DNA from: Cetobacterium sp. ZOR0034
GTDB taxonomy: Bacteria; Fusobacteriota; Fusobacteriia; Fusobacteriales; Fusobacteriaceae
DNA: 49,411 nt
Reading direction: 5' to 3'
Assembly: GCF_000799075.1 (NCBI RefSeq)
Contig: NZ_JTLI01000051.1
Location: forward strand, 1-49,411
Position 1 is the stretch's first letter. Every line of letters starts with the position of its first letter. The notes beneath the pieces were generated by a model that worked only from the letters and a program-made list of their open reading frames with translations, made no database searches and had not been told where the DNA came from. Below are positions 16,307-24,250 of the stretch, piece by piece. The position numbers were made by a program, and so were the translations under genes.

Positions 16307-17699
16307 AATATTCATTTTTTATTTCAAACTTAACTGTTGTACCTTTTCCTACTTCACTTTTTATTTCAAAACTACCTTTTAACTGCTCTTTTATTATTTT
16401 TTCAACTATCATTAATCCCAAACCAGAAGATGATATCTTTTCTTGAGGAATTCCGACCCCATTGTCAGAAATTGTAATTCTTGAAAAGAAGTGATCTTTC
16501 TGAATAAATATTTTTACCTTTCCGGCTACGTCGTCTGGAAAAGCATAATCTACTATATTTTGGATAATCTCATTTATAACTAAAGCAATAGCTGTAGCTT
16601 TCTCAGATGAGATATTAAAGTTATCTCCAATAATAGTAAACTCTATTTTTTCTTTTTTGTCAATAGTTTTTGTCGAATAATTTTTGTATATTAAGTCTAC
16701 TATTTCTCTGATATTAAGATTATCGAATCCTTTTTCGGACAAAACTTCATGTGTTATAGCTATACTTAAAATCCGACTGATAGTTTCATCTAAGATTTTT
16801 TTAACCTCTCTATTTTTAGATCTTCTACTCTGAATCCGTAATAAACTAGCAATTGTTTGCAAATTATTTTTTACTCTATGGTGTATCTCTTTTATCGCCA
16901 CAGATTTTAAAATTATCTCTTGCTCTTTACTTTTCTCTTGGGTTATATCTCTAACTATCATAATCACATTTTGCCTTTTTTTATTTTCTAGTGTTGCAAA
17001 ATAACTAACTGATAAAACCATATCTAATATACTTATTTCAACTACATCTATTTTTTTATTTTGTAATATATTATTAAACTCTACACTGTTAATAATTATG
17101 TTTTGAAATGTTTCTCCTACAATATTTTTTCCAAATCCCATTTTTTCATAAATAGATTTAGCTACTCCATTGGCATAAGTTACAGTCTCATCGTTATTAA
17201 AGATAACTATTCCATCTTTTACAAGCTCTGGTATTGTATATCTAGTTTCTAAAAAATTGCTCATTAACTCTTCAGGAGTTTCCACATCTCCTATTTTTAA
17301 AAGAGTTTTCTTTTTGTCAGAATGTTCTAATATTAAAACACCAATTATTTCATTACTTTCATTTTTTATAGCAATTACATTTTGTAAAACGATTTCTCCC
17401 TCTTGAGTTATAGCCTTATAATTTTTAGAGGGCATTCCTGTTTGTAAAGTCCTTAAAACAGCTGGTTCATTTTTATAAAGAGCTACTTCTCCAGCTATAT
17501 TCTTAGAATACATACTACCTGTTTCAGGTTTTGAGTGATGAACAACTAAAGCTTTTTCTCCATCTTTTGTAGGACAATCTATAAATGTATCCACACCTAA
17601 GACGTTACTTAAAATTATAGCTGTTTCTTCTAATTTTTGTATTTTCTCTATATCTTGTGTTGTTAGAGTGGCACACATTTTACAATAGGTTTTTATCAT
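16305..17699 (-). CDS. eutW: EutW ethanolamine sensor histidine kinase
   Basis: The 464-residue soluble kinase has no membrane helix. An N-terminal GAF-like sensor region (about residues 1-135) is followed by a PAS-like domain (about 150-255), a HisKA_2 phosphoacceptor box with IKEIHHRVKNNLQT (His near residue 273), and a HATPase domain with SDNGVGIP and SSGLGLMIVEKI. In Enterococcus, EutW senses ethanolamine and phosphorylates EutV. Pairing with a EutV gene in a 4-bp overlap (ATGA) and the target RNA just downstream make the same role very likely here. Confidence 0.93.
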   Translation of the reverse strand: MIKTYCKMCATLTTQDIEKIQKLEETAIILSNVLGVDTFIDCPTKDGEKALVVHHSKPETGSMYSKNIAGEVALYKNEPAVLRTLQTGMPSKNYKAITQEGEIVLQNVIAIKNESNEIIGVLILEHSDKKKTLLKIGDVETPEELMSNFLETRYTIPELVKDGIVIFNNDETVTYANGVAKSIYEKMGFGKNIVGETFQNIIINSVEFNNILQNKKIDVVEISILDMVLSVSYFATLENKKRQNVIMIVRDITQEKSKEQEIILKSVAIKEIHHRVKNNLQTIASLLRIQSRRSKNREVKKILDETISRILSIAITHEVLSEKGFDNLNIREIVDLIYKNYSTKTIDKKEKIEFTIIGDNFNISSEKATAIALVINEIIQNIVDYAFPDDVAGKVKIFIQKDHFFSRITISDNGVGIPQEKISSSGLGLMIVEKIIKEQLKGSFEIKSEVGKGTTVKFEIKNEY

Positions 17700-18274
17700 A
17701 TCAACTCTCCAGTTGTATTTATAATTTCAGATAGTTGACAAATCGAGATTCTCTTCTCCATACTTATCTTTCTTATTTTTGTGTATGCTTCATCTTCAGT
17801 CAAAGAGTATTTACACATCAAAACACCTTTAGCTTTCTCTAGTATCTTTCTCTCTTTCAATTTTTTTTCACTTAATTCTAATGCGTTTTTCAATTTTATT
17901 TTTTCACTATAGTTTTTATACAATAGATCTATCTGTGATAGAAGAATCTTTTCATCTAACGGTTTTATCAAATATCCTGACACATCATACTCTGTAGCTT
18001 CTTTTATATAGTTTTCCATACTGTACGCTGTCAGCATAATTATGCAATTTTTGTACTTCTTTTCTTTCAAAATCTTTGCCACATTTGTTCCTAAAAGAAA
18101 TGGCATCTTTAGATCTAAAAGTAAAATATCTGGTGTATGTCTTAGTGCTAACTCAACAGCTTCTAATCCATCTTTAGCTTCTCCTAAAACATCGTATTCA
18201 TTTTCTCTTAACATCTCTACAAGATCCATTCTTATTAAAGAATCATCCTCTGCTACAACAACGGTTTTTCTCAT
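17696..18274 (-). CDS. eutV: EutV antiterminator response regulator
   Basis: The 192-residue protein has a receiver domain (Asp10/Asp11, phosphoacceptor Asp54 in LLLDLKMPF, Thr82, Lys104), a linking helix, and an ANTAR RNA-binding domain at about 138-190 (AKGVLMCKYSLTEDEAYTKI). Phosphorylated EutV dimerises and binds paired hexaloop hairpins that overlap terminators; such a target is present at 16232-16306. The gene follows eutP by 4 bp, has a GAGGTGAG ribosome-binding site and overlaps eutW. Its transcript also carries its own target, so the system sits in cis to what it controls. Confidence 0.95.
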   Translation of the reverse strand: MRKTVVVAEDDSLIRMDLVEMLRENEYDVLGEAKDGLEAVELALRHTPDILLLDLKMPFLLGTNVAKILKEKKYKNCIIMLTAYSMENYIKEATEYDVSGYLIKPLDEKILLSQIDLLYKNYSEKIKLKNALELSEKKLKERKILEKAKGVLMCKYSLTEDEAYTKIRKISMEKRISICQLSEIINTTGELI

Positions 18275-18278
18275 TAAC

Positions 18279-18698
18279 TCACCTCAAAAAATTTTTTAAG
18301 CAATCCACTCCTTTTAAATTTTTTAAGTCTAAAAGAAAGATCTTTTCAACACCCGCATTTTCTAGTATCTTTTCGGCATCCCTACAATTTTCCTCTAAAT
18401 CGATTTTAGTTATTGCCCCTATAACTTTTTTTCCTAGAAACATACTTGCAAAATTTGGTGGATACAGACTATCCTCATCTGTTGCTGATTGAATTAGTAT
18501 TATGATATCCGCATCGATAGAAACAACATTTAAAGCTTTATAGTATACTTTATTTTCTAAGTACTCTCCCGGTGTATCAATTATCTTTCCCATATAATCT
18601 ACCATCTGTGTTTTTTTATACTCAACTTTTTGATTATTTAAAATCTGAGTCAATGTTGTTTTTCCACTTCCAGTTCTTCCTACTAACATTATTTTCAT
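18279..18698 (-). CDS. eutP: EutP/PduV small GTPase-like protein
   Basis: The 139-residue Ras-like P-loop protein has the Walker A motif GRTGSGKTT (residues 7-15), DTPGEY near 41 and the base-specificity motif TKID near 103. EutP of Salmonella has been reported to show acetate kinase activity, and the related PduV is linked with compartment positioning; which of these applies here is unknown. It begins 3 bp after eutS and ends 4 bp before eutV, so it belongs to the proximal regulatory part of the operon. Confidence 0.92.
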   Translation of the reverse strand: MKIMLVGRTGSGKTTLTQILNNQKVEYKKTQMVDYMGKIIDTPGEYLENKVYYKALNVVSIDADIIILIQSATDEDSLYPPNFASMFLGKKVIGAITKIDLEENCRDAEKILENAGVEKIFLLDLKNLKGVDCLKNFLR

Positions 18699-18701
18699 AT
18701 C

Positions 18702-19043
18702 TTAAGACCTCGAAATATTTGTAACTGAAAAATTTAAAGACTCTTTTAAGTATTGCATAATTGCTTCTAAAGAACTTTCTATACTTGAAACATCCCCTGT
18801 TATAACTAGAGTTCCACTAAATCTATCTAAAAACCCTATCTCTATTGCGCCTGTTTTAGTTGCTATATCTGCTGCTATTATTGCAGCCTCTCCTGGAGTT
18901 ATTGTTAATATCCCTATAGCATTTTTATTTTCAACATTTAATCCCATTTTTTTGTAGATATCTAAGCTTGGATGAGCTATTAGATGTGCTAGTGTCACTT
19001 GCTTCCCTGGTACATATTCTTGAATTGTTCTAATTTTTTCCAT
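18702..19043 (-). CDS. eutS: EutS/PduU shell protein (permuted BMC-H)
   Basis: The 113-residue protein has the circularly permuted BMC domain of EutS/PduU. It starts with the beta-barrel segment [20 protein letters not shown] (residues 4-23), followed by [22 protein letters not shown] and a C-terminal [20 protein letters not shown]. Hexamers of this type are bent or capped and may shape shell edges. It is the first gene of the operon, with a GAGGTGA ribosome-binding site and an approximately 190-nt leader that contains a terminator. Confidence 0.94.
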   Translation of the reverse strand: MEKIRTIQEYVPGKQVTLAHLIAHPSLDIYKKMGLNVENKNAIGILTITPGEAAIIAADIATKTGAIEIGFLDRFSGTLVITGDVSSIESSLEAIMQYLKESLNFSVTNISRS

Positions 19044-19150
19044 ATATCACCTCAATATTTTTTATTGTTTTATTTGCCTAAGATTTAATCATATGTAAAC
19101 TGTTTTTTCAAGCTTTTTTATCTTTTAATTTTTATATGAAAAATATAAAT

Positions 19151-19204
19151 AAAAAACTATCAACGATTAATATTTTTAATACTAATTTTGATAGCTTCTT
19201 CTAT
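19151..19204 (-). terminator. Leader terminator upstream of eutS
   Basis: On the minus strand, CUAUCAA (19188-19194) pairs with UUGAUAG (19157-19163), with a further 9-bp inner stem and a run of six U after it. A small hairpin AUAG-AAGAAG-CUAU (19191-19204) overlaps its 5' arm, as P2 does before eutA. However, its loop has A rather than G at position 4, and no clear P1 partner is visible. Conditional termination is likely; control by EutV here is uncertain. Confidence 0.65.
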
Positions 19205-19242
19205 TAAAACTCTATTTTTACAGTTTCTTTCCTCAACTATCC

Positions 19243-19271
19243 TATATACCCTATCTTTTTTATTTTGTCAA
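19243..19271 (-). promoter_or_regulatory. Promoter of the eut operon
   Basis: A perfect -35 TTGACA (19266-19271) and a -10 TATATA (19243-19248) are separated by 17 bp, predicting a start near 19236 and a leader of about 190 nt before eutS. The 11-base string TATATAGGATA recurs in the PTS promoter at the other end of the operon. Confidence 0.8.
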
Positions 19272-19308
19272 ATTTTTAACTTTTATTGATTCGCTTGTGA
19301 AAAAAATA

Positions 19309-19337
19309 TTGCAATGTTTATGAAGTTATGGTACCAT
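19309..19337 (+). promoter_or_regulatory. Promoter of the riboswitch-nucleosidase unit
   Basis: A -35-like TTGCAA (19309-19314), 17-bp spacer and TACCAT (19332-19337) with an upstream TG (extended -10) predict transcription from about 19344, roughly 28 nt before the aptamer. It is divergent from the eut promoter. Confidence 0.55.
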
Positions 19338-19371
19338 CTTTCTGTAAAAGAATTAACGTACACACAAATTA

Positions 19372-19435
19372 ACTCATATATACTTGGGATTGGCCAAGAG
19401 TTTCTACGAGCTGCCGTAAACAGCTCGCTATGAGG
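19372..19435 (+). ncRNA. Purine-type riboswitch aptamer
   Basis: P1 pairs 19373-19378 with 19429-19434. P2 (19383-19387 with 19394-19398) has loop GAUUGG. The junction AGUUUCUA precedes P3 (19408-19413 with 19421-19426), which carries the canonical loop CCGUAAA. The specificity base, equivalent to C74, is C19428, predicting guanine or hypoxanthine rather than adenine. Differences from the classic xpt aptamer are a 6-nt instead of 7-nt L2, UAUA instead of UAAU in J1/2, and G instead of A at the position before C74. Confidence 0.88.
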
Positions 19436-19496
19436 GATAATATAATCACTAATAATGAGAGTATATATTCCCATAGGATTTTATATGCTCTTTTTT
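19428..19496 (+). terminator. Riboswitch expression platform with intrinsic terminator
   Basis: A 10-bp stem (19458-19467 with 19482-19491, one G-U pair) is followed by a T run, forming a terminator before the gene. The 3' strand of P1 and the bases after it (19428-19437) can instead pair with 19468-19476 (UUCCCAUAG), which would prevent the terminator. Ligand binding therefore predicts termination (an OFF switch). Confidence 0.75.
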
Positions 19497-19530
19497 ATTT
19501 TCATAAAATTTATTTTAAAGGGAGAACCAA

Positions 19531-20280
19531 ATGAAAAAACTTACATTACTTTTAACACTTCTAACATCAACTCTATCTTTAGCTAACAGAATAGCTATAA
19601 TCGGAGCCATGGACTCTGAAATAAAAATCTTACTTTCACAAATGAAAGATGTAAAACAAGAAGAAAAAGCTTCTGTTGTATTTTATAAGGGAAAATTAGA
19701 AAATAAAGATGTTGTTGTTTTCAAATCTGGAATTGGAAAAGTTAATGCTGCTATGTCTACAACTATAGCTATGGAAGAGTATGATGTAAATAAAATAATC
19801 TTCACAGGAGTCGCTGGAGCAATCAATAACAATTTAAATATAACTGATGTCGTTATATCTGATTATTTAGTTCAACACGACTATGATACGACAGTATTCG
19901 GTACTAAAAAAGGTGCTGTTCCTGGATCGATTGATGCCAAGTTCTCTGCTGATAAAAATTTAATCAATGTCGCCAAAACTTCTGCAGAAAAAGTTTTAGG
20001 AAAAAATAAAGTTTATGTTGGAACAATCGCTACTGGTGATCAATTTATTGCTGACAAACAAACTGTTCAAGCTCTAGAATCTGATTTTGGTGCATGGGCT
20101 GTTGAGATGGAAGGTGCTGCTGTTGCTCACGTTGCTAACCTTTATAAAACTCCTGTTGTTGTTATTAGATCTATGTCTGATAAAGCTGATGGAAGTGCAC
20201 ATATGAACTATAATGATTTCGTTAATATTGCTGCTGATAATTCTGCTAAAATCGTTATCAATATGCTATCACAAATGTAA
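19531..20280 (+). CDS. mtnN: Exported MTA/SAH nucleosidase
   Basis: The 249-residue protein is a 5'-methylthioadenosine/S-adenosylhomocysteine nucleosidase, which releases adenine and the thio-ribose moiety. The catalytic residues of the E. coli enzyme are matched: Glu30 in IGAMDSE, the Glu of VEMEGAA near residue 194, and the Asp of RSMSDKADG near 217. Unlike the usual cytoplasmic enzyme it starts with a signal peptide (MKKLTLLLTLLTSTLSLA), so it should act in the periplasm or outside. It has a GGGAG ribosome-binding site and lies behind a purine-type riboswitch. The following exported protein gene is 43 bp downstream and probably co-transcribed. Confidence 0.93.
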   Translation: MKKLTLLLTLLTSTLSLANRIAIIGAMDSEIKILLSQMKDVKQEEKASVVFYKGKLENKDVVVFKSGIGKVNAAMSTTIAMEEYDVNKIIFTGVAGAINNNLNITDVVISDYLVQHDYDTTVFGTKKGAVPGSIDAKFSADKNLINVAKTSAEKVLGKNKVYVGTIATGDQFIADKQTVQALESDFGAWAVEMEGAAVAHVANLYKTPVVVIRSMSDKADGSAHMNYNDFVNIAADNSAKIVINMLSQM

Positions 20281-20323
20281 CTGATCAATAAAAATTACAC
20301 ACACTAAACTTAGGAGACTTCTA

Positions 20324-21328
20324 ATGAAAAATAAAATTTTGCTTAGCTTCATACTAATTAATCTCACTGCTTTAGCTACTCTTGATCCTAGCACTGCTAT
20401 TGAAAAACTAAAGTTAAAAGAGTTATCTAAAACTTATTCAAAAGAAAAGATTCAAAATTCTTTAAAAGGTTATAAAAATATGAAGTCAGAATCGTTGGAA
20501 TCACTTTCAGACAAAGCCGTTTTAGTTGATCTTAACATCACAACTACAGACCTATTAAATAAAAAAGATTATTCAACAATATCCAATTATGTTGATGATT
20601 TCTTAGATATAAATGAAAATAGTTTAGGAAACATATCTGATAAAAACATTCTTGAAAGAATATCAAAAAAATGGTCTACAACCGTACCACCGAAAGATGC
20701 TGTTCTTTTGGATAGATTGAACATAGCTCTGGCTAATGGATTGATGACTGGGTATAACTTAAAAAATATCAATGAATACGCAAACTTTAAAAAAGAATTA
20801 ACTGCTAGTTATGGTCATAATGATATAACTCATGCATTACAGCTGATAGCTCTATTAAAAAGTGAAGATTTAGACGCTAAAATACAACTAGAGCCTAAGA
20901 CTTCTGCTTTCTTACATAATCCAAATTGGGGTTCACCTAATTATGATCATACTGTTTTACAAGATGGAAAAATCGTTCTTACTCCTACTGAGTATGATTT
21001 AAAGTTTGAATTCAAAAATTTAAATGATAAAATTAAATTTACTAAAACTATAGACCGTTACGCTAAAAAAGATTCTAAAGATCAAGAAAAGCTAATCTAC
21101 AAATCTTGGTGGCAACCATTTGTGCAAACCGACAAGATTGATGGATATAAAATGCTCATCTCTCACCTGGTTAAGAATGATTCTTTTGAGGCTAACATTT
21201 TAACTTTACCTACAAATTCTGAAGCTTTCATTAAAGCTATGAAAGATGACTCAAATCTTGAAGTTAAAACTCAAGAAATTTGGGTTAATCCTGCTTTCTA
21301 TAGATTTATGGAAGGAGACTATAAATAA
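20324..21328 (+). CDS. Exported protein of unknown function
   Basis: The 334-residue protein was not recognised. The first 19 residues (KNKILLSFILINLTALAT) form a signal peptide without a lipobox cysteine. The mature part is helix-rich with many Lys, Asp and Leu up to about residue 170, then a motif region HNPNWGSPNYDHTV (about 198-211) and a C-terminal half with WWQPFVQTDKIDGYKMLISH. The absence of membrane helices suggests a soluble periplasmic or secreted protein. It shares the riboswitch-controlled transcript with the exported nucleosidase, so a joint role in processing extracellular nucleoside compounds is possible but purely inferred from position. Confidence 0.75.
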   Translation: MKNKILLSFILINLTALATLDPSTAIEKLKLKELSKTYSKEKIQNSLKGYKNMKSESLESLSDKAVLVDLNITTTDLLNKKDYSTISNYVDDFLDINENSLGNISDKNILERISKKWSTTVPPKDAVLLDRLNIALANGLMTGYNLKNINEYANFKKELTASYGHNDITHALQLIALLKSEDLDAKIQLEPKTSAFLHNPNWGSPNYDHTVLQDGKIVLTPTEYDLKFEFKNLNDKIKFTKTIDRYAKKDSKDQEKLIYKSWWQPFVQTDKIDGYKMLISHLVKNDSFEANILTLPTNSEAFIKAMKDDSNLEVKTQEIWVNPAFYRFMEGDYK

Positions 21329-21338
21329 ATTAAAAATT

Positions 21339-21373
21339 AAAAACCAACGACTGAAAAATAGTCGTTGGTTTTT
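21339..21373. terminator. Bidirectional terminator
   Basis: A perfect 14-bp inverted repeat (21339-21352 with 21360-21373) has A runs on the left and T runs on the right. It ends the nucleosidase unit (+) and the cyclophilin-like gene (-), which converge here. Confidence 0.92.
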
Positions 21374-21385
21374 TACTAATAATTT

Positions 21386-21811
21386 TCATTCAATTTTCTC
21401 TATTACCACTTTCAACGCTTTATCTATAGATTCTAAATTTTCAAATCCAGATTCTATTTTTCCCAAAGGTACTAATCCATTAGAAGTTCTAAAGTCTTTT
21501 GTAAAAAATGCTAAATTTCCCCAAGGCGAATAATATGTTAGGTCATAAATTTTTGGCGTACAACTTCCCGGTGAGTTATTTATATTCAATCTTTTCGTCA
21601 AATAGCTTATTTTTTCAATTCCGCCATAATTTTCAAATTTTAATTCTAGTGGCAATTGATCTAACAAATCATTAGAAGCACCATTGTTATTTAAAACTAC
21701 AACTGTCTCCTTGTTCTCAAACTTTAATTTAATTTTATTTGTTGATTGCTCCATACCTAATGCAAATATTGTTAAAAATATCATTTTACATATAACTAAA
21801 TTTTTTCTCAC
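21386..21811 (-). CDS. Exported cyclophilin-like domain protein
   Basis: The 141-residue protein has an N-terminal signal sequence (about residues 1-19) and then a cyclophilin-like beta-barrel domain (IKLKFENKETVVVLNNNGAS, LPLELKFENYGGIEKISYL, DLTYYSPWGNLAFFTKDF, NGLVPLGKIESG). This family is common in anaerobes, often exported or fused to lipoproteins. Prolyl isomerase activity is not established for it. It has its own promoter upstream, located just past the end of bioC, and converges on the unknown exported protein. Confidence 0.8.
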   Translation of the reverse strand: MRKNLVICKMIFLTIFALGMEQSTNKIKLKFENKETVVVLNNNGASNDLLDQLPLELKFENYGGIEKISYLTKRLNINNSPGSCTPKIYDLTYYSPWGNLAFFTKDFRTSNGLVPLGKIESGFENLESIDKALKVVIEKIE

Positions 21812-21843
21812 TAGTCACCCCTTTATTGCCTTTTTATTTCTAT

Positions 21844-21874
21844 AATATACATCTTAGAGTTTACTCTATGTCAA
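21844..21874 (-). promoter_or_regulatory. Probable promoter of the cyclophilin-like gene
   Basis: A perfect TTGACA (21869-21874) is followed after 19 bp by TATATT (21844-21849), preceded by TG as in extended -10 promoters. A short inverted repeat TAGAG-TAAA-CTCTA lies in the spacer. The long spacer lowers certainty. Confidence 0.5.
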
Positions 21875-21887
21875 TATTTTTATTGTT

Positions 21888-22547
21888 TTAATTCCAGCAA
21901 TTATAATAAGCTACTTTATATGTCAACTTAGTCTCTTTAAAATTTCTTATCTTCGTAATTTCTATATTTTTTCTAATTCCTGTAACTCCTGTATATTTCA
22001 AATGTTTTAAAGCTTCTAAAGGGGTTGTAAATTCTAAAACAATATTTTCTACTTTATATTTAACAAACTTAAAATTTTTCTTTAATTTTTTCAAGATATC
22101 TTGATGATTACTGTATTTTAATCCAACTCCAAAAAAATTTTCTATCTCTAATAAATTTCCATCTACATAAATTGAAAATAATAATCTATCTCCTGCTATT
22201 GATATTTTATCTAATAACTGATCTAAATTCTTACTCCATTGAAATACTGAACTTGAAGTTATCAAAGAGTATTTTTTATATTCAAAAGTATCCATATCTT
22301 CAATTATAAATTTTGATTTTTCAATCTGTGACACATAATTTTTACTATCACATAAGTCATTTAATATAATATTTTGATATTTTATATGAGATACTAATTT
22401 TTTAGAATAGATTCCTGTTCCACATCCAATCTCTAAAATTGTTTCAAACTCTTCATCTTTCTCTAAAAAGCCAATCAACTTTTGAGCAACTTCTTTCTGA
22501 ACAAAAGCATAATTATCATATGTATTTAAAAATTTATTAAATCTCAT
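21888..22547 (-). CDS. bioC: Malonyl-ACP O-methyltransferase BioC
   Basis: The 219-residue class I methyltransferase carries the SAM-binding ILEIGCGTGIYSKKL at residues about 37-51. BioC methylates the free carboxyl of malonyl-ACP so that fatty acid synthesis can build the pimeloyl chain of biotin. The start MRFNKFLNTYDNYAFVQKEVAQKL is characteristic of BioC. It overlaps bioG by 11 bp and is the last gene of the biotin operon. No convincing terminator is seen after it, so some read-through into the cyclophilin-like gene is possible. Confidence 0.9.
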   Translation of the reverse strand: MRFNKFLNTYDNYAFVQKEVAQKLIGFLEKDEEFETILEIGCGTGIYSKKLVSHIKYQNIILNDLCDSKNYVSQIEKSKFIIEDMDTFEYKKYSLITSSSVFQWSKNLDQLLDKISIAGDRLLFSIYVDGNLLEIENFFGVGLKYSNHQDILKKLKKNFKFVKYKVENIVLEFTTPLEALKHLKYTGVTGIRKNIEITKIRNFKETKLTYKVAYYNCWN

Positions 22548-23145
22548 TTAAAATATCCACCAACCTACTTAAATTTTTTTCCTCAGCAAAAATAAAATGT
22601 TCTCCATCTATTTCATAAATTAAACTGCCATTTTCTGTAAAATATTTTTTTTGATTTTTAGACTTTATTATTCGATCATTTTTAGAGATTATAGATTTTT
22701 TTATATAATTTTCTCTTTCTATATAATTATTTATAAAATCTGAAAGTTCAACTTTTAATTCCGAAACATCTTTTTTTTCACCAAAAATAGATATATTTTT
22801 ATTATCTAGAATTCCCATATTCTTATAGAATCTCTCTAAAGATTTTTTTGTCAAATTTTCAAGAGTATATTTCAACATTCTTTTTGAAATTCCTCTCTCT
22901 CCCATCATATGTGGAGTTCCATTAACTCCTACTGCTTCATATTTCTGATAAAAAGGATTTTCCTCTAAAAATTTATTTAAATAATAAACTCCAAATGACC
23001 AACCAATAAATACAATTTTATCAAATTTCAAAATAGGCTCTTCATATTTATAAGGATAATTTATATATCTAATCTCCCACTCATCTCCTAAAAAAAGATT
23101 TAAATCATTCATTCCCCAACCATTAAAAAACATTATCAATTTCAT
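22537..23145 (-). CDS. bioG: Pimeloyl-ACP methyl ester esterase BioG
   Basis: The 202-residue alpha/beta hydrolase is of the BioG (DUF452) type, which removes the methyl group after pimeloyl-ACP is complete and so ends the BioC-started cycle. The nucleophile elbow is GWSFG (Ser near residue 50), preceded by FFNGWGMND at the oxyanion region; DGEHFIF near the end holds the catalytic His. It replaces BioH, which is absent from the cluster. It overlaps bioF by 23 bp and bioC by 11 bp. Confidence 0.88.
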   Translation of the reverse strand: MKLIMFFNGWGMNDLNLFLGDEWEIRYINYPYKYEEPILKFDKIVFIGWSFGVYYLNKFLEENPFYQKYEAVGVNGTPHMMGERGISKRMLKYTLENLTKKSLERFYKNMGILDNKNISIFGEKKDVSELKVELSDFINNYIERENYIKKSIISKNDRIIKSKNQKKYFTENGSLIYEIDGEHFIFAEEKNLSRLVDILNEI

Positions 23146-24250
23146 AGTTTAACTCCTTTACAAACTTTTGAATCATCTCCTTCGTATGAAGTGCTGTTAA
23201 ACTTACTCTCAATCTAGCTGTTCCTTTAGGGACTGTTGGTTCTTTAATTGGGTATATTAAGTATCCTTTCTCCCTGAGATTTTCAGATATTTTATTTACC
23301 CTCTGATTCTCACCTATCACTATACTAATTATGTTTGTACTTGAGATTGTCTCTATCTTATATTCATTCAGTAGATTTCTCATATATATTGATAGTTCTA
23401 TCAATCTCTTTCTTCTAAAATTAAACTTCTCCATCTTCTCAAGAATAAAAAGATTCCAAGCTACATTTATAGGTGGCAATGCTGTCGTATATATAAATTT
23501 TCTTCCTTTATTTATAATGTATTCTTTTGATAATTCATCCATTAAAACATAAGCTCCTATTGAAGAGCCTGCCTTTCCGAGAGGAATAACGACATAGTCA
23601 ATTAAATCCAAGACATCTGCCTCATAACACTCTCCATATCCTAAAACTCCAAAAGAGTGAGCCTCATCTATCAAAAGCTTAAATCCATATTTACTTTTTA
23701 ATTGAACTAATTTTTTTATATTCGCTCTATCTCCATCCATACTATAAACAGTTTCTGAGACAACTAGTATATCATCATACTCCGAACTATATTTTTTCAA
23801 AATTTCTTCCAAATGATTATAATCTAGATGTCTATATCTTAAAAGTTTTGCCTCTGAAGCTTTTATTCCGGAATATATACTCGAATGATTATATCTATCA
23901 CTTATAATAAGTGATGTTTTAGAAAAAAGAGTTTCTATCAAACAAGTATTAGCATCATATCCACTATTAAACAAAAGAGTTTTTTTATTATAAATCTTTT
24001 CCAATTTTTTTTCTAATTTCATGATTATAGGATAACTCCCTGACAACAATCTTGATGATGATGATGAAAATAACAAATCTTCATCTTTAAATTTTTGAAA
24101 AAACTCTCCCCTTAACTCTTTGTCTTCATTTAATCCCAAATAATCATTTGATGAAAAATTAATATATTTTTTATCAGTTAATTTCAAACTTCGATAGTTC
24201 TCATCTTTTTTTAATTCTGATAACTCTTTTATAATTCTTTCTTTTTTCAT
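23123..24250 (-). CDS. bioF: 8-amino-7-oxononanoate synthase
   Basis: The 375-residue PLP enzyme condenses pimeloyl-ACP (or -CoA) with alanine. Conserved elements are NFSSNDYLGL-like INFSSNDYLGLNED near residue 30, LIDEAHSFGVLG with the PLP-binding Asp, and PLGKAGSSIGAYVL, which carries the Schiff-base lysine. Length is typical for BioF. Its ATG follows the bioDA stop codon without a gap, so translation is coupled. Confidence 0.94.
   Translation of the reverse strand: MKKERIIKELSELKKDENYRSLKLTDKKYINFSSNDYLGLNEDKELRGEFFQKFKDEDLLFSSSSSRLLSGSYPIIMKLEKKLEKIYNKKTLLFNSGYDANTCLIETLFSKTSLIISDRYNHSSIYSGIKASEAKLLRYRHLDYNHLEEILKKYSSEYDDILVVSETVYSMDGDRANIKKLVQLKSKYGFKLLIDEAHSFGVLGYGECYEADVLDLIDYVVIPLGKAGSSIGAYVLMDELSKEYIINKGRKFIYTTALPPINVAWNLFILEKMEKFNFRRKRLIELSIYMRNLLNEYKIETISSTNIISIVIGENQRVNKISENLREKGYLIYPIKEPTVPKGTARLRVSLTALHTKEMIQKFVKELNYEIDNVF

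Noticed and set aside
19044-19372. Adenosylcobalamin riboswitch or EutX-like sRNA in the eut leader
   Set aside because: I looked for a B12 box (GCCACTG-like) and a multi-branched element because Enterococcus and Listeria have one. None was seen here or in any other intergenic space.
19283-19474. 63-codon open frame on the minus strand
   Set aside because: It lies antisense to the riboswitch aptamer, whose RNA structure explains the sequence conservation.
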